Below the pieces are notes generated by a model that saw only the letters and a program-made list of their open reading frames with translations, did no database searches and was not told the origin of the DNA. Below, in pieces: positions 23,614-32,576 of a stretch of DNA of 64,000 nt. The position numbers and the translations under genes were made by a program. Positions within the stretch are counted from its first letter, which is position 1. Each line of letters begins with the position of its first letter. This DNA comes from Winogradskyella sp. MH6 (GTDB taxonomy: Bacteria; Bacteroidota; Bacteroidia; Flavobacteriales; Flavobacteriaceae): the NCBI RefSeq assembly GCF_022810765.1, contig NZ_CP094494.1, forward strand, positions 3,224,001-3,288,000. The letters are read 5' to 3'.

Positions 23614-23645
23614 TATGCCGACTATATGCCGACTATATGCCGACT
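23614..23645. repeat. Three tandem 11-bp repeats (TATGCCGACTA)
   Basis: Units lie at 23614-23624, 23625-23635 and 23636-23646, the last ending CTT rather than CTA. The period of one helical turn and the position 57 bases before the start codon of the orphan gene suggest a protein-binding array. Confidence 0.7.
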
Positions 23646-23673
23646 TTATACCGTACTAAAGGTATGTTTCCTT

Positions 23674-23683
23674 AGGATATCCT
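23674..23683. repeat. Palindrome AGGATATCCT
   Basis: A perfect 10-bp palindrome, extended on both sides by imperfect symmetry (CCTTAGGATATCCTTAAGG). It lies between the tandem repeats and the ferredoxin terminator, possibly an operator. Confidence 0.4.
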
Positions 23684-23700
23684 TAAGGGTAAAAACAAAA

Positions 23701-23727
23701 AAATCCCGAGCCATAAGCTCAGGATTA
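23701..23727 (-). terminator. Rho-independent terminator of the ferredoxin gene
   Basis: On the minus strand AATCCTGAGC, a short loop and GCTCGGGATT form a stem followed by TTTTTG, 34 bases beyond the ferredoxin stop. Confidence 0.8.
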
Positions 23728-23760
23728 TTAGTCATCATTCATTAATAATGGTGCATCAAT

Positions 23761-25269
<1,509 letters not shown>

Positions 25270-25349
25270 TGCAAAAATTAGCAATTTATTAATGTTTTAT
25301 AGGCAATAAATTAGCACCTTTGTAACTGTTCAAACAAAAAACAACAACA

Positions 25350-25441
25350 TTCTGAAGCATCAGAAATGAAACTATATTCTTCATGAAACATCTATAATCA
25401 TCTTAAGTCTAATAGCGAAAATGATAATAAGATGTTCCATG
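25350..25441 (+). promoter_or_regulatory. Structured leader of the serC-serA mRNA
   Basis: The 202-base leader holds a small hairpin TTCTGA-AGCA-TCAGAA (25350-25365) and a long stem whose arms are 25382-25401 (CATGAAACATCTATAATCAT) and 25421-25441, with only a few mismatches. A candidate ORF of six residues (25366-25386, MKLYSS) runs into the first arm. No T-run follows the long stem, so if it regulates, it may act by translation or by Rho rather than by simple termination. Confidence 0.45.
25366..25386 (+). CDS. Candidate leader peptide MKLYSS upstream of serC
   Basis: ATG AAA CTA TAT TCT TCA TGA: six residues ending in two serine codons, in the leader of the serine biosynthesis operon. The serine codons lie at the foot of the long stem at 25382-25441, so a ribosome waiting there would cover its first arm. 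This is the classical arrangement of attenuation control, but chance is possible for so short a frame. Confidence 0.3.
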   Translation: MKLYSS

Positions 25442-25471
25442 TGACCATTAAAAAGCAATAAATATTAACAG

Positions 25472-26533
25472 ATGAAAAAACATAATTTTAGTGCAGGCCC
25501 TTGCGTACTACCAAAATCCGTAATCCAAAAAGCTTCTGAAGCCCTTATAAACTTTGACGATGGCTTATCACTTATAGAGATTTCACATCGTAGCAAGCCT
25601 TTTGTAGACGTTATGGAAAAAGCAAGAGCTTTGGCCTTAGAGCTTTTAGGTCTAGAAGGTAAAGGCTATAAAGCCTTATTCTTACAAGGTGGAGCTAGCA
25701 CGCAGTTTTTAATGGTAGCCTTAAACCTTCTTGAGAAAAGAGCTGGATATTTAAATACGGGTACTTGGAGTGACAAGGCTATAAAAGAAGCTAAAATTTA
25801 TGATGATATCTATGAAGTAGCCTCTTCAAAGAGTGCTAACTTTAATTACATACCAAAAGGTTACGATATCCCAGAAGATTACGATTATTTTCACTGCACG
25901 TCTAACAATACCATTTTTGGAACACAAATGAAGAGTTTCCCAGACTCGCCAATTCCTATGGTTTGCGATATGAGTAGTGATATCTTCTCGCGTCAATTAG
26001 ACTTCACACAGTTTGATTTAATCTATGCAGGTGCACAAAAAAATATGGGTCCTGCAGGTACAACACTAGTGGTTGTAAAAGAAGATATCTTAGGAAAAGT
26101 ATCGCGCAAAATTCCTTCTATGATGGACTATAAAGTACACATCAGCAAAGGAAGTATGTTCAATACACCACCTGTATTTGCGGTTTATACCTCAATGTTA
26201 ACCTTACAATGGTTAAAAGATTTAGGTGGTATAAAAGCAATCGAAGAAGAAAACGAAAAGAAAGCACGTTTAATTTACTCAGAAATAGACTTAAACCCTC
26301 TCTTTAAAGGTTATGCGGTAAAAGAAGATCGCTCTATCATGAATGCGACTTTTACATTAGAAAACGAAAACCTTAAAGAAACATTTGATGCCATGTGGGC
26401 AGAAGCCGGAATCAACGGACTTAATGGTCACAGAAGTGTTGGAGGCTACAGAGCATCTATGTACAACGCTCTAAGTTTAGACAGTGTAAAAGCACTTGTA
26501 GAGGTTATGAGCGAACTAGAACGTAAAGCTTAA
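25472..26533 (+). CDS. serC: Phosphoserine aminotransferase
   Basis: A 353-residue class V aminotransferase. The start HNFSAGPCVLP and the pyridoxal-phosphate Lys190 in YAGAQKNMGPAG fix the family, and the C-terminal GLNGHRSVGGYRASMYNA is typical of SerC. It converts 3-phosphohydroxypyruvate and glutamate to phosphoserine (and has a known side role in vitamin B6 synthesis). It is 28 bases upstream of serA, so the two steps of serine synthesis are made together. The leader carries a possible attenuator. Confidence 0.97.
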   Translation: MKKHNFSAGPCVLPKSVIQKASEALINFDDGLSLIEISHRSKPFVDVMEKARALALELLGLEGKGYKALFLQGGASTQFLMVALNLLEKRAGYLNTGTWSDKAIKEAKIYDDIYEVASSKSANFNYIPKGYDIPEDYDYFHCTSNNTIFGTQMKSFPDSPIPMVCDMSSDIFSRQLDFTQFDLIYAGAQKNMGPAGTTLVVVKEDILGKVSRKIPSMMDYKVHISKGSMFNTPPVFAVYTSMLTLQWLKDLGGIKAIEEENEKKARLIYSEIDLNPLFKGYAVKEDRSIMNATFTLENENLKETFDAMWAEAGINGLNGHRSVGGYRASMYNALSLDSVKALVEVMSELERKA

Positions 26534-26561
26534 AAAAATAAAACAAAGAATTCCTAATTAC

Positions 26562-27512
26562 ATGAAAGTATTAGCAAACGATGGTGTTTCTCAAAGTGGT
26601 ATCGACGCTTTAGAAGCAGCTGGTTACGAAGTGATAACAACAACAGTTGCACAAGAACAATTACAAAACTACATAAACGATAAAGAGATTTCTGTACTCT
26701 TGGTAAGAAGCGCTACCAAAGTAAGAAAAGACATTATAGACAACTGCCCTAGCCTTAAAATTATTGGTCGTGGTGGTGTTGGTATGGATAATATAGACGT
26801 TGAGTATGCAAGAGAAAAAGGGCTTCATGTTATTAATACTCCTGCTGCATCTTCACATTCTGTAGCCGAATTGGTATTTGGTCACTTCTATGGCTTAGCT
26901 AGGTTCCTTCATAACTCTAATCGCGATATGCCTTTAGAAGGAGATGCAAACTTTAAAGCACTTAAAAAAGCTTACGCTAAAGGTGTTGAATTAAAAGGAA
27001 AAACTCTAGGAGTTATAGGTTTTGGCAGGATAGGACAAGCTACTGCTAAAATAGGAATTGGTGCAGGTATGAACATCGTAGCCTTTGATCCTTTTATTGA
27101 AGAAACCACTTTAGAATTAGACTTTTTTGATGGTCAAAAAGCAAGCTTCAACATAAAAACGGTATCTAAAGAAGAGGTTTTAAAACAAGCAGATTTTATA
27201 ACACTTCATGTACCAGCTCAAAAAGAGTACGTTATTGATGAAGCTGACTTTAACCAAATGAAGGATGGTGTTATTATAGCCAATGCTGCACGTGGTGGAG
27301 TTGTAAATGAAGTAGCGTTAGTAAAAGCAATAGAAAGTGGTAAAGTAGCGAGAGCTGCCTTAGATGTTTTTGAAAAAGAACCACAACCAGAAGTTCAATT
27401 GCTTATGAATCCTGCTTTATCGTTAACACCTCATACTGGTGCTGCAACCAATGAAGCACAAGACAGAATTGGTGCTGAACTTGCTGAACAGATTATTACT
27501 ATATTAGGCTAA
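26562..27512 (+). CDS. serA: D-3-phosphoglycerate dehydrogenase (short form)
   Basis: A 316-residue D-2-hydroxyacid dehydrogenase. It has the NAD-binding [14 protein letters not shown] and the catalytic set Arg ([11 protein letters not shown]), Glu (DVFEKEP) and His (LTPHTGAAT). It lacks the C-terminal ACT domain of E. coli SerA, so direct feedback inhibition by serine may be absent. This fits the possible attenuation control of the operon. Its place behind serC supports the assignment over other 2-hydroxyacid dehydrogenases. A terminator follows at 27544-27572. Confidence 0.95.
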   Translation: MKVLANDGVSQSGIDALEAAGYEVITTTVAQEQLQNYINDKEISVLLVRSATKVRKDIIDNCPSLKIIGRGGVGMDNIDVEYAREKGLHVINTPAASSHSVAELVFGHFYGLARFLHNSNRDMPLEGDANFKALKKAYAKGVELKGKTLGVIGFGRIGQATAKIGIGAGMNIVAFDPFIEETTLELDFFDGQKASFNIKTVSKEEVLKQADFITLHVPAQKEYVIDEADFNQMKDGVIIANAARGGVVNEVALVKAIESGKVARAALDVFEKEPQPEVQLLMNPALSLTPHTGAATNEAQDRIGAELAEQIITILG

Positions 27513-27543
27513 CAAAATAAATGTGACCTAAATAAACAAAATG

Positions 27544-27572
27544 AGTCCTATAATTGTATGGGACTTTTTTTG
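27544..27572 (+). terminator. Terminator of the serC-serA operon
   Basis: AGTCCTATAATTGTATGGGACT forms a stem of 7 to 9 pairs with one wobble, followed by TTTTTTTG. Confidence 0.85.
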
Positions 27573-27615
27573 TACCTTTTTTAACTGAATTTATTAACCT
27601 TAATTTTATAAAACA

Positions 27616-28251
27616 ATGGCAGGAATATTAGACTTATTAAATAGTGATTTAGGAAAAACCATAATCAGTGGTGTTTCTGGTTCAACAGGAACGGATCAAG
27701 ACAAAACAAGTAGTGTGTTAACAATGGCTTTACCTGTGCTTATGAAAGCTATGGAGCGTAATGCTTCTACTCCTGAAGGAGCTCAAGGTCTTATGGGCGC
27801 TTTAAGCAATAAGCACGATGGTAGTATCTTAGATAATTTAGGTGGCCTTTTTGGAGGTGGAGTTGATGAAGAGGTAAAAACTGATGGGTCTAAAATTTTA
27901 GGTCATATCTTAGGGAGTAAACAACAAGGTGTAGAGCAAGTTATTGGTCAAAAATCTGGATTAGATGCTGGTTCTGTTGGTAACATTCTAAAAGTTGCGG
28001 CACCAATCTTAATGGGTGTTTTAGGTAAACAATCTCGTCAAAAGAATGTAAGTTCTCAAAATGACCTTACTGGTTTATTAGGCGGACTACTTGGTGGTAA
28101 CGATACTCAAAACGAACAAAGTTTCCTAGAAAAGATATTAGATGCCGATGGTGATGGCAGTGTTATAGACGACGTTGCAGGAATGGTACTTGGTGGTGCT
28201 AAGAAAAAAGGTGGTCTTGGTGGTCTTTTAGGAGGCTTGTTTGGAAAATAA
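27616..28251 (+). CDS. DUF937 family protein
   Basis: A 211-residue protein with the DUF937 pattern: repeated short hydrophobic helices and Gly-rich turns (MAGILDLLNSDLGKTIISGV, ILDNLGGLFGGGVDEEV, ILKVAAPILMGVLGKQSRQK) and a very Gly-rich end (KKGGLGGLLGGLFGK). An Asp-rich stretch, DADGDGSVIDD (about residue 180), resembles a calcium-binding loop. No function is established for the family. It has its own terminator downstream (28278-28305). Confidence 0.9.
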   Translation: MAGILDLLNSDLGKTIISGVSGSTGTDQDKTSSVLTMALPVLMKAMERNASTPEGAQGLMGALSNKHDGSILDNLGGLFGGGVDEEVKTDGSKILGHILGSKQQGVEQVIGQKSGLDAGSVGNILKVAAPILMGVLGKQSRQKNVSSQNDLTGLLGGLLGGNDTQNEQSFLEKILDADGDGSVIDDVAGMVLGGAKKKGGLGGLLGGLFGK

Positions 28252-28277
28252 AATCCTACCATGATTTACATATACTA

Positions 28278-28305
28278 AAGCAACTCTTAGGAGTTGCTTT
28301 TTTTC
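28278..28305 (+). terminator. Terminator after the DUF937 gene
   Basis: AAAGCAACTCTTAGGAGTTG, then CTTTTTTTC: a perfect 9-bp stem with a 4-base loop and a T-run. Confidence 0.9.
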
Positions 28306-28439
28306 TATCTTAAAAAGATGTCTTACTCACCAAATAGCCCTATTTACTCATTCGCGGTTTCATTCTTTACAAATAGTGTTTTACTTTGTTTAACACTAAT
28401 AATTCTTAATTGATTAAAATAATTAATATCTTTATTGTT

Positions 28440-28877
28440 ATGAAAAAGATGATTCCATTTGTTGTTCTTATTGCGCTAATAGCTAGTTGCAAATCGTACA
28501 ATTCAAACCCAACGATTAACAATGGTAATGACAATGCTTTAGTAGAAAACGACACGGTTTCTATTAGTGGTGATGAAAGTGACTACGAAATTATTATTAT
28601 AGAACCTGGTTTTAACGCATGGTTAGCCAGTACAGCAAGACCTCGAGGTTTTCATTCCCAATCATATCTAGAAAAAAGAAATGCCTTTTTGGTACAGGCT
28701 TGGAACCAAAGAAACCTTCAACCATACAGCTATAATCCAGAATTGTATCAAGTAAGAATAGATTACGACACACGTACAGACTATGGTTATGAAGTTAACT
28801 ACAAACTCTACAACTACTTTTTATACTTTCAGTTAAAATATAAACAGCAGCTAACCTCCATTATTCCTAGAATTTAG
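28440..28877 (+). CDS. DUF6146-like lipoprotein
   Basis: A 145-residue lipoprotein starting from ATG at 28440 (MKKMIPFVVLIALIASCKSY), with the lipobox LIASC (Cys17). The mature part has the conserved-looking segment FNAWLASTARPRGFHSQSYLE and a Trp/Tyr-rich C-terminus (VNYKLYNYFLYFQLKYKQQL), features I associate with the flavobacterial DUF6146 family. The function is unknown; it is probably anchored in the outer membrane. A TTG start 30 bases earlier is possible but would not give a proper signal peptide. Confidence 0.7.
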   Translation: MKKMIPFVVLIALIASCKSYNSNPTINNGNDNALVENDTVSISGDESDYEIIIIEPGFNAWLASTARPRGFHSQSYLEKRNAFLVQAWNQRNLQPYSYNPELYQVRIDYDTRTDYGYEVNYKLYNYFLYFQLKYKQQLTSIIPRI

Positions 28878-28879
28878 TG

Positions 28880-28887
28880 TAATTTTG
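28880..28887 (+). promoter_or_regulatory. TAnnTTTG promoter before the DUF6787-like gene
   Basis: TAATTTTG, 19 bases before the ATG at 28906. The perfect palindrome GCACTTT-A-AAAGTGC lies between promoter and start. Confidence 0.55.
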
Positions 28888-28905
28888 CAGCACTTTAAAA
28901 GTGCT

Positions 28906-29400
28906 ATGAAAAGGTTTAAAGAAAATTGGGAAATTCAGCATAATTGGCAATTAATTTTTCCGTTAATTGGTCTCTTAGGCTTAGGATATTCTTCATACAA
29001 ATTAGCGACAGCTTTCTTTGCTGAATTTGGCACTATTGTAACCGTCTTTGCTACAGTTGTATTGTTCTATGGCTTATTAGTGTTAACATTAAAACTCTTT
29101 AAAATACTTGAAAAGCGCTGGATACTTGACTATAAATGGGAAATGATACGAGTATTTCTCGTTTTTGCTGTAACCGGATCTTCTTCCTTATTTATCGGTA
29201 GACCAATAATACAACTTCTTGGAATTACTAAAGAAAACTTAAACCCTATACTCTACTGGATATTATTTATTATCATTGGGCTTATTTTTTATCAAATTCT
29301 CCTAGTAACATTTGGCTGGCTATTTGGTCAATTTAAATTCTTTTGGGAATTTGAAAAAAAAATGTTGAGACGATTTGGTTTAAAACGCTTTGTGGATTGA
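28906..29400 (+). CDS. DUF6787-like membrane protein
   Basis: A 164-residue protein from ATG at 28906 (MKRFKENWEIQHNWQLIFPL) with four hydrophobic helices (about 17-38, 45-68, 82-105, 114-142) and a basic C-terminus (RRFGLKRFVD). The N-terminal KENWEIQHNWQLIFPLIGLLG looks like the signature of a small flavobacterial membrane family listed as DUF6787; I give this name with caution. A TTG start seven codons earlier overlaps the promoter match and is unlikely. Its stop overlaps the start of the next gene. Confidence 0.7.
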   Translation: MKRFKENWEIQHNWQLIFPLIGLLGLGYSSYKLATAFFAEFGTIVTVFATVVLFYGLLVLTLKLFKILEKRWILDYKWEMIRVFLVFAVTGSSSLFIGRPIIQLLGITKENLNPILYWILFIIIGLIFYQILLVTFGWLFGQFKFFWEFEKKMLRRFGLKRFVD

Positions 29401-29738
29401 GTAAAAAAACTATCATAAAACATATATTCAAAGTACTTTCTTTAATACTGATACTCGCAGTATTATTACCTTCTGCGGTAAAGCTTTCTCATGTTTTTGT
29501 GCACCACAAACACGAAGTCTGTAAAAATGACAACAATGATAAAACACATTTCCACGAGTTAGATGTTGATTGTGAATTTTACAAGTTTAAATTAACCCAG
29601 CAATTCTTTTTTAAACAAAAAGTTTTAGAACTAAGACACACGGAAGATAATTTTAAAATTACTGCATCTCAATATGAGTTTATCAGTAAATTTCAAAAAC
29701 TTCAAACCTCACTCCGTGGTCCACCACAACTGATTTAA
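29397..29738 (+). CDS. Small His/Cys-containing exported protein before a TonB receptor
   Basis: A 113-residue protein starting with TTG at 29397, four bases inside the preceding gene (TTGA overlap), so coupled translation is likely. A membrane helix or signal (about 13-33) is followed by a metal-ligand-rich stretch: HVFVHHKHEVC, then HFHELDVDCEFYKF. The sequence has seven His and two Cys within 35 residues. Similar small proteins commonly precede TonB-dependent receptors that handle metals. I infer a role in metal capture or sensing in the periplasm; this is not shown by the sequence alone. Confidence 0.65.
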   Translation: MSKKTIIKHIFKVLSLILILAVLLPSAVKLSHVFVHHKHEVCKNDNNDKTHFHELDVDCEFYKFKLTQQFFFKQKVLELRHTEDNFKITASQYEFISKFQKLQTSLRGPPQLI

Positions 29739-29784
29739 TAGTATTCGGAAAAACTTAGTTTCTCAAATTATTAAATCATAAAAC

Positions 29785-32007
29785 ATGAAAAAAATATTAG
29801 TGCTAACCCTATGCATATTTAGCATGGGCTTAAGCGCACAACAACAACTTAAAGGCAAGGTCATTGATAAAAAAACAAAACAAGACATAAGCTTTGCCTC
29901 ATTATATTTCCCAGAACTAGAAATTGGTGCTACAGCTGATGGTAGTGGCGAATTTGTTTTAGAATTAAGTTCTGGCACATATAAGCTAGTAGTATCTAGC
30001 ATAGGGTATGAAACCAAATCAGTTCAAGTTTCAATACCAACTTCAGAAGACCTTATTATTGAACTTTCAGAGTCTGCCATAGAAATGGAAGAAGTTATTA
30101 TATCTACACCATTTCATAAGCTGCAGAGCGAAAATGTAATGAAGGTAGAACAGATAAAAATGAGTGACGTAAACAGATCTGGTTCCATTTCGTTATCAGA
30201 AGGAATTACTAATGTTGCAGGTGTTGAGAGCGTAACTACAGGTAATGGTATTGGCAAACCTGTCATAAGAGGTTTAAGTTCTAACCGAGTTTTGGTATAT
30301 ACTCAAGGGGTTAGACTAGAAAACCAGCAATATGGTGACGAACATGGTCTTGGTGTAAATGGCGCAGGAATTGAAAGTGTAGAAATTATAAAAGGACCTG
30401 CCTCGTTACTCTATGGTAGTGATGCCTTAGGTGGTGTGTTGTATTTAAATCCCGAACGCTTTGCTAACAATAATGAATCTAGCGCAGATGCATCTGTAAA
30501 CTATTTTAGTAATACCAGAGGTTACTCAACCAATGCTGGTTACAAAAGCTCAAAAGATGCCTTCAAATTTCTTTTTAGAGGTAGTCTTACCGAGCACTCA
30601 GACTATAAAACCAATAAATATAGAGTTACCAACACGCGCTACAGAGAGCAAGATTTTAAAGCAGGTTTTGGATACCAGTCTTCAAAATTTAAAACTGAAT
30701 TGCGCTATAATCTGAATAATGCCAAAATAGGATTACCGGAAGAGATTGGTATTCAATCTACTAATAAAGCGCCTTTGCTACCTTATCAAAATATAGATAA
30801 TCATATATTTAGTTCTAAGTCTACCCTATTCTTTGAAAATTCTAGTTTAGATTTAATCTTAGGCTATACGTACAACAACAGAAAAGAATTTGAAGAACAT
30901 CATCATCATGACGAAGATGAAGACGAAGACCATGATGAAGAACACGAAGAAGGTGAAATACTAGAACCTGCACTTCATATGAAGCTTAAAACCTTCAACT
31001 ATAACATGAAGTACAATCTACCAAAACTTGGTAAGTTTGAGACTATTGTTGGTGTACAAGGTATGAATCAAATCAACACTAATTATGGTGAAGAAACCCT
31101 AATACCAAATGCAACCACAAACGATATTGGTGTTTTAGCAACATCACATATTCATTTTGAAACTGTAGATGTACAACTAGGTGCAAGATATGATTACAGA
31201 GAAATTTCTATACAAAATATAGACAACAGAAATTTTAATGCTTTTAATGGTGCTTTAGGTTTTAAAACCAACTTATTTGAAAAGGCTACTGTAAGACTAA
31301 ATTTAGCATCTGGTTTTAGAGCACCTAATTTATCAGAATTAGCTTCAGATGGTACGCACGAAGGTACAAACCGATACGAAATAGGAAATTTAGACTTAGA
31401 AAACGAACAAAATTTTCAAGTCGATTTGGCTTTAGAATATAAAAATGAACACATTGAGTTTTTTGCTAATGCCTTTTATAACAAGGTGAACAATTATATC
31501 TTCTTAAACCCAAATGGTGATTTTATTGATAATGATCCTGTATTTATTTACGAGCAAGAAAATGCAAGTTTATATGGTGGTGAATTTGGTTTTCACTTAC
31601 ATCCACACCCTTTAGACTGGCTACACTTTGAAAGTAGCTTTGAAACGGTTACTGGTAAATTAGATAATGATGATTATTTACCGCTTATTCCTGCTAACTC
31701 GCTTACAAATACTATTAGAGCAGAGTTTGATTCTCAACTGTTTAAAAACAGTTATGCATTTGTAAAATTGCGTTCTACATTTGCTCAAAATAATGTCAAT
31801 CCGTTTGAGACAAGTACAGATGGTTATAATTTATTGAGTTTAGGTTTAGGAGGAACGGTAACAGTTTTCAATAATAATTTAGATGTTAGCTTAACCGCAA
31901 CAAATCTATTAGACACAGAATATATTCATCATCTGTCTCGACTAAAACCCGATGGTATTTTGAATATGGGTCGAAATATTAATATTGGTGTTACTTACAC
32001 ACTTTAA
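29785..32007 (+). CDS. TonB-dependent outer-membrane receptor, probably for a divalent metal
   Basis: A 740-residue receptor. It has a signal peptide (ending GLSAQQ), then a carboxypeptidase-like regulatory domain (about 22-105), a plug (about 110-230, GKPVIRGLSSNRVLVYTQGV and PASLLYGSDALGGVL) and a 22-strand beta-barrel ending in the family signature (NIGVTYTL). An extracellular loop near residues 372-395 is made almost only of His, Asp and Glu (HHHHDEDEDEDHDEEHEEGE), a likely metal sponge. Together with the His-rich gene before it, this points to Zn, Cu, Ni or Co uptake rather than sugars. Confidence 0.9.
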   Translation: MKKILVLTLCIFSMGLSAQQQLKGKVIDKKTKQDISFASLYFPELEIGATADGSGEFVLELSSGTYKLVVSSIGYETKSVQVSIPTSEDLIIELSESAIEMEEVIISTPFHKLQSENVMKVEQIKMSDVNRSGSISLSEGITNVAGVESVTTGNGIGKPVIRGLSSNRVLVYTQGVRLENQQYGDEHGLGVNGAGIESVEIIKGPASLLYGSDALGGVLYLNPERFANNNESSADASVNYFSNTRGYSTNAGYKSSKDAFKFLFRGSLTEHSDYKTNKYRVTNTRYREQDFKAGFGYQSSKFKTELRYNLNNAKIGLPEEIGIQSTNKAPLLPYQNIDNHIFSSKSTLFFENSSLDLILGYTYNNRKEFEEHHHHDEDEDEDHDEEHEEGEILEPALHMKLKTFNYNMKYNLPKLGKFETIVGVQGMNQINTNYGEETLIPNATTNDIGVLATSHIHFETVDVQLGARYDYREISIQNIDNRNFNAFNGALGFKTNLFEKATVRLNLASGFRAPNLSELASDGTHEGTNRYEIGNLDLENEQNFQVDLALEYKNEHIEFFANAFYNKVNNYIFLNPNGDFIDNDPVFIYEQENASLYGGEFGFHLHPHPLDWLHFESSFETVTGKLDNDDYLPLIPANSLTNTIRAEFDSQLFKNSYAFVKLRSTFAQNNVNPFETSTDGYNLLSLGLGGTVTVFNNNLDVSLTATNLLDTEYIHHLSRLKPDGILNMGRNINIGVTYTL

Positions 32008-32010
32008 AAT

Positions 32011-32040
32011 AAAAAAGCACTCAAATTGAGTGCTTTTTTT
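32011..32040. terminator. Bidirectional terminator between the TonB receptor and the 88-residue gene
   Basis: AAAAAAGCACTCAAATTGAG, then TGCTTTTTTT: a perfect stem with an A-run and a T-run on the two sides, suited to end transcripts from both directions. Confidence 0.9.
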
Positions 32041-32307
32041 TTATGCTTTAGAAAAAGACGGTTTAGCTTTTAAGACAAATGTGTATAACCACATTAACGA
32101 GAATGTAGGTATCACGTCAAAGAACGGTAATGCCTCCTCTGCAAATGAAATAACCGCAGCCACCTTACCTTCTCTTCCTTTATACATCTTTGTCATTAAA
32201 TAGGCAGATAAAGGTGCCCAAACAATATCAAAAGGAGGAAAAACAAAAGATACATAACCTAATGCATCAAAGAGAATACTTAGTCCCAGTTTTCTATATC
32301 TATTCAT
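32041..32307 (-). CDS. Small conserved membrane protein
   Basis: An 88-residue protein with three or four hydrophobic segments (ILFDALGYVSFVFPPFDIVW, APLSAYLMTKMY, ALPFFDVIPTFSLMWLYTFV). The start MNRYRKLGLSI is basic. I do not have a family name, but the PPFDIVWAPLSA motif is typical of a small protein seen in flavobacterial genomes. The function is unknown. It is convergent with the TonB receptor gene; the two share a terminator. Confidence 0.75.
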   Translation of the reverse strand: MNRYRKLGLSILFDALGYVSFVFPPFDIVWAPLSAYLMTKMYKGREGKVAAVISFAEEALPFFDVIPTFSLMWLYTFVLKAKPSFSKA

Positions 32308-32449
32308 GTATTATTTTAAATATTAATTCGTTTAATATTAAGCAATAAGCGTTCCAAAATTTAGTACTGTCAGTTCATATTGTTAATTCTGTTAACATAT
32401 CTTAAACCTTTTTAACGTTTAATTAAGAAGCTTGCATATTTTCACAAGT

Positions 32450-32457
32450 TAGTTTTG
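32450..32457 (+). promoter_or_regulatory. TAnnTTTG promoter of the DUF5916 gene
   Basis: TAGTTTTG, with TTG at 32432-32434 as a possible -33 element. The resulting leader of about 115 bases contains no clear hairpin. Confidence 0.5.
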
Positions 32458-32576
32458 TAAAAATGAATTGTGTATAAGCTTAAGAGTATAAAACCTCCAT
32501 TACCAAATAAAAGTGTAACAATCAATCAAAACGTTAATCTTTATTAGCGAACCAAAGAATTCATCAATCAATCATT

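Noticed and set aside
23614..23645. Tandem repeats as a CRISPR array or replication iterons
   Set aside because: Only three 11-base units without spacers, no cas genes, and no replication initiator gene nearby. A regulator site is more likely.
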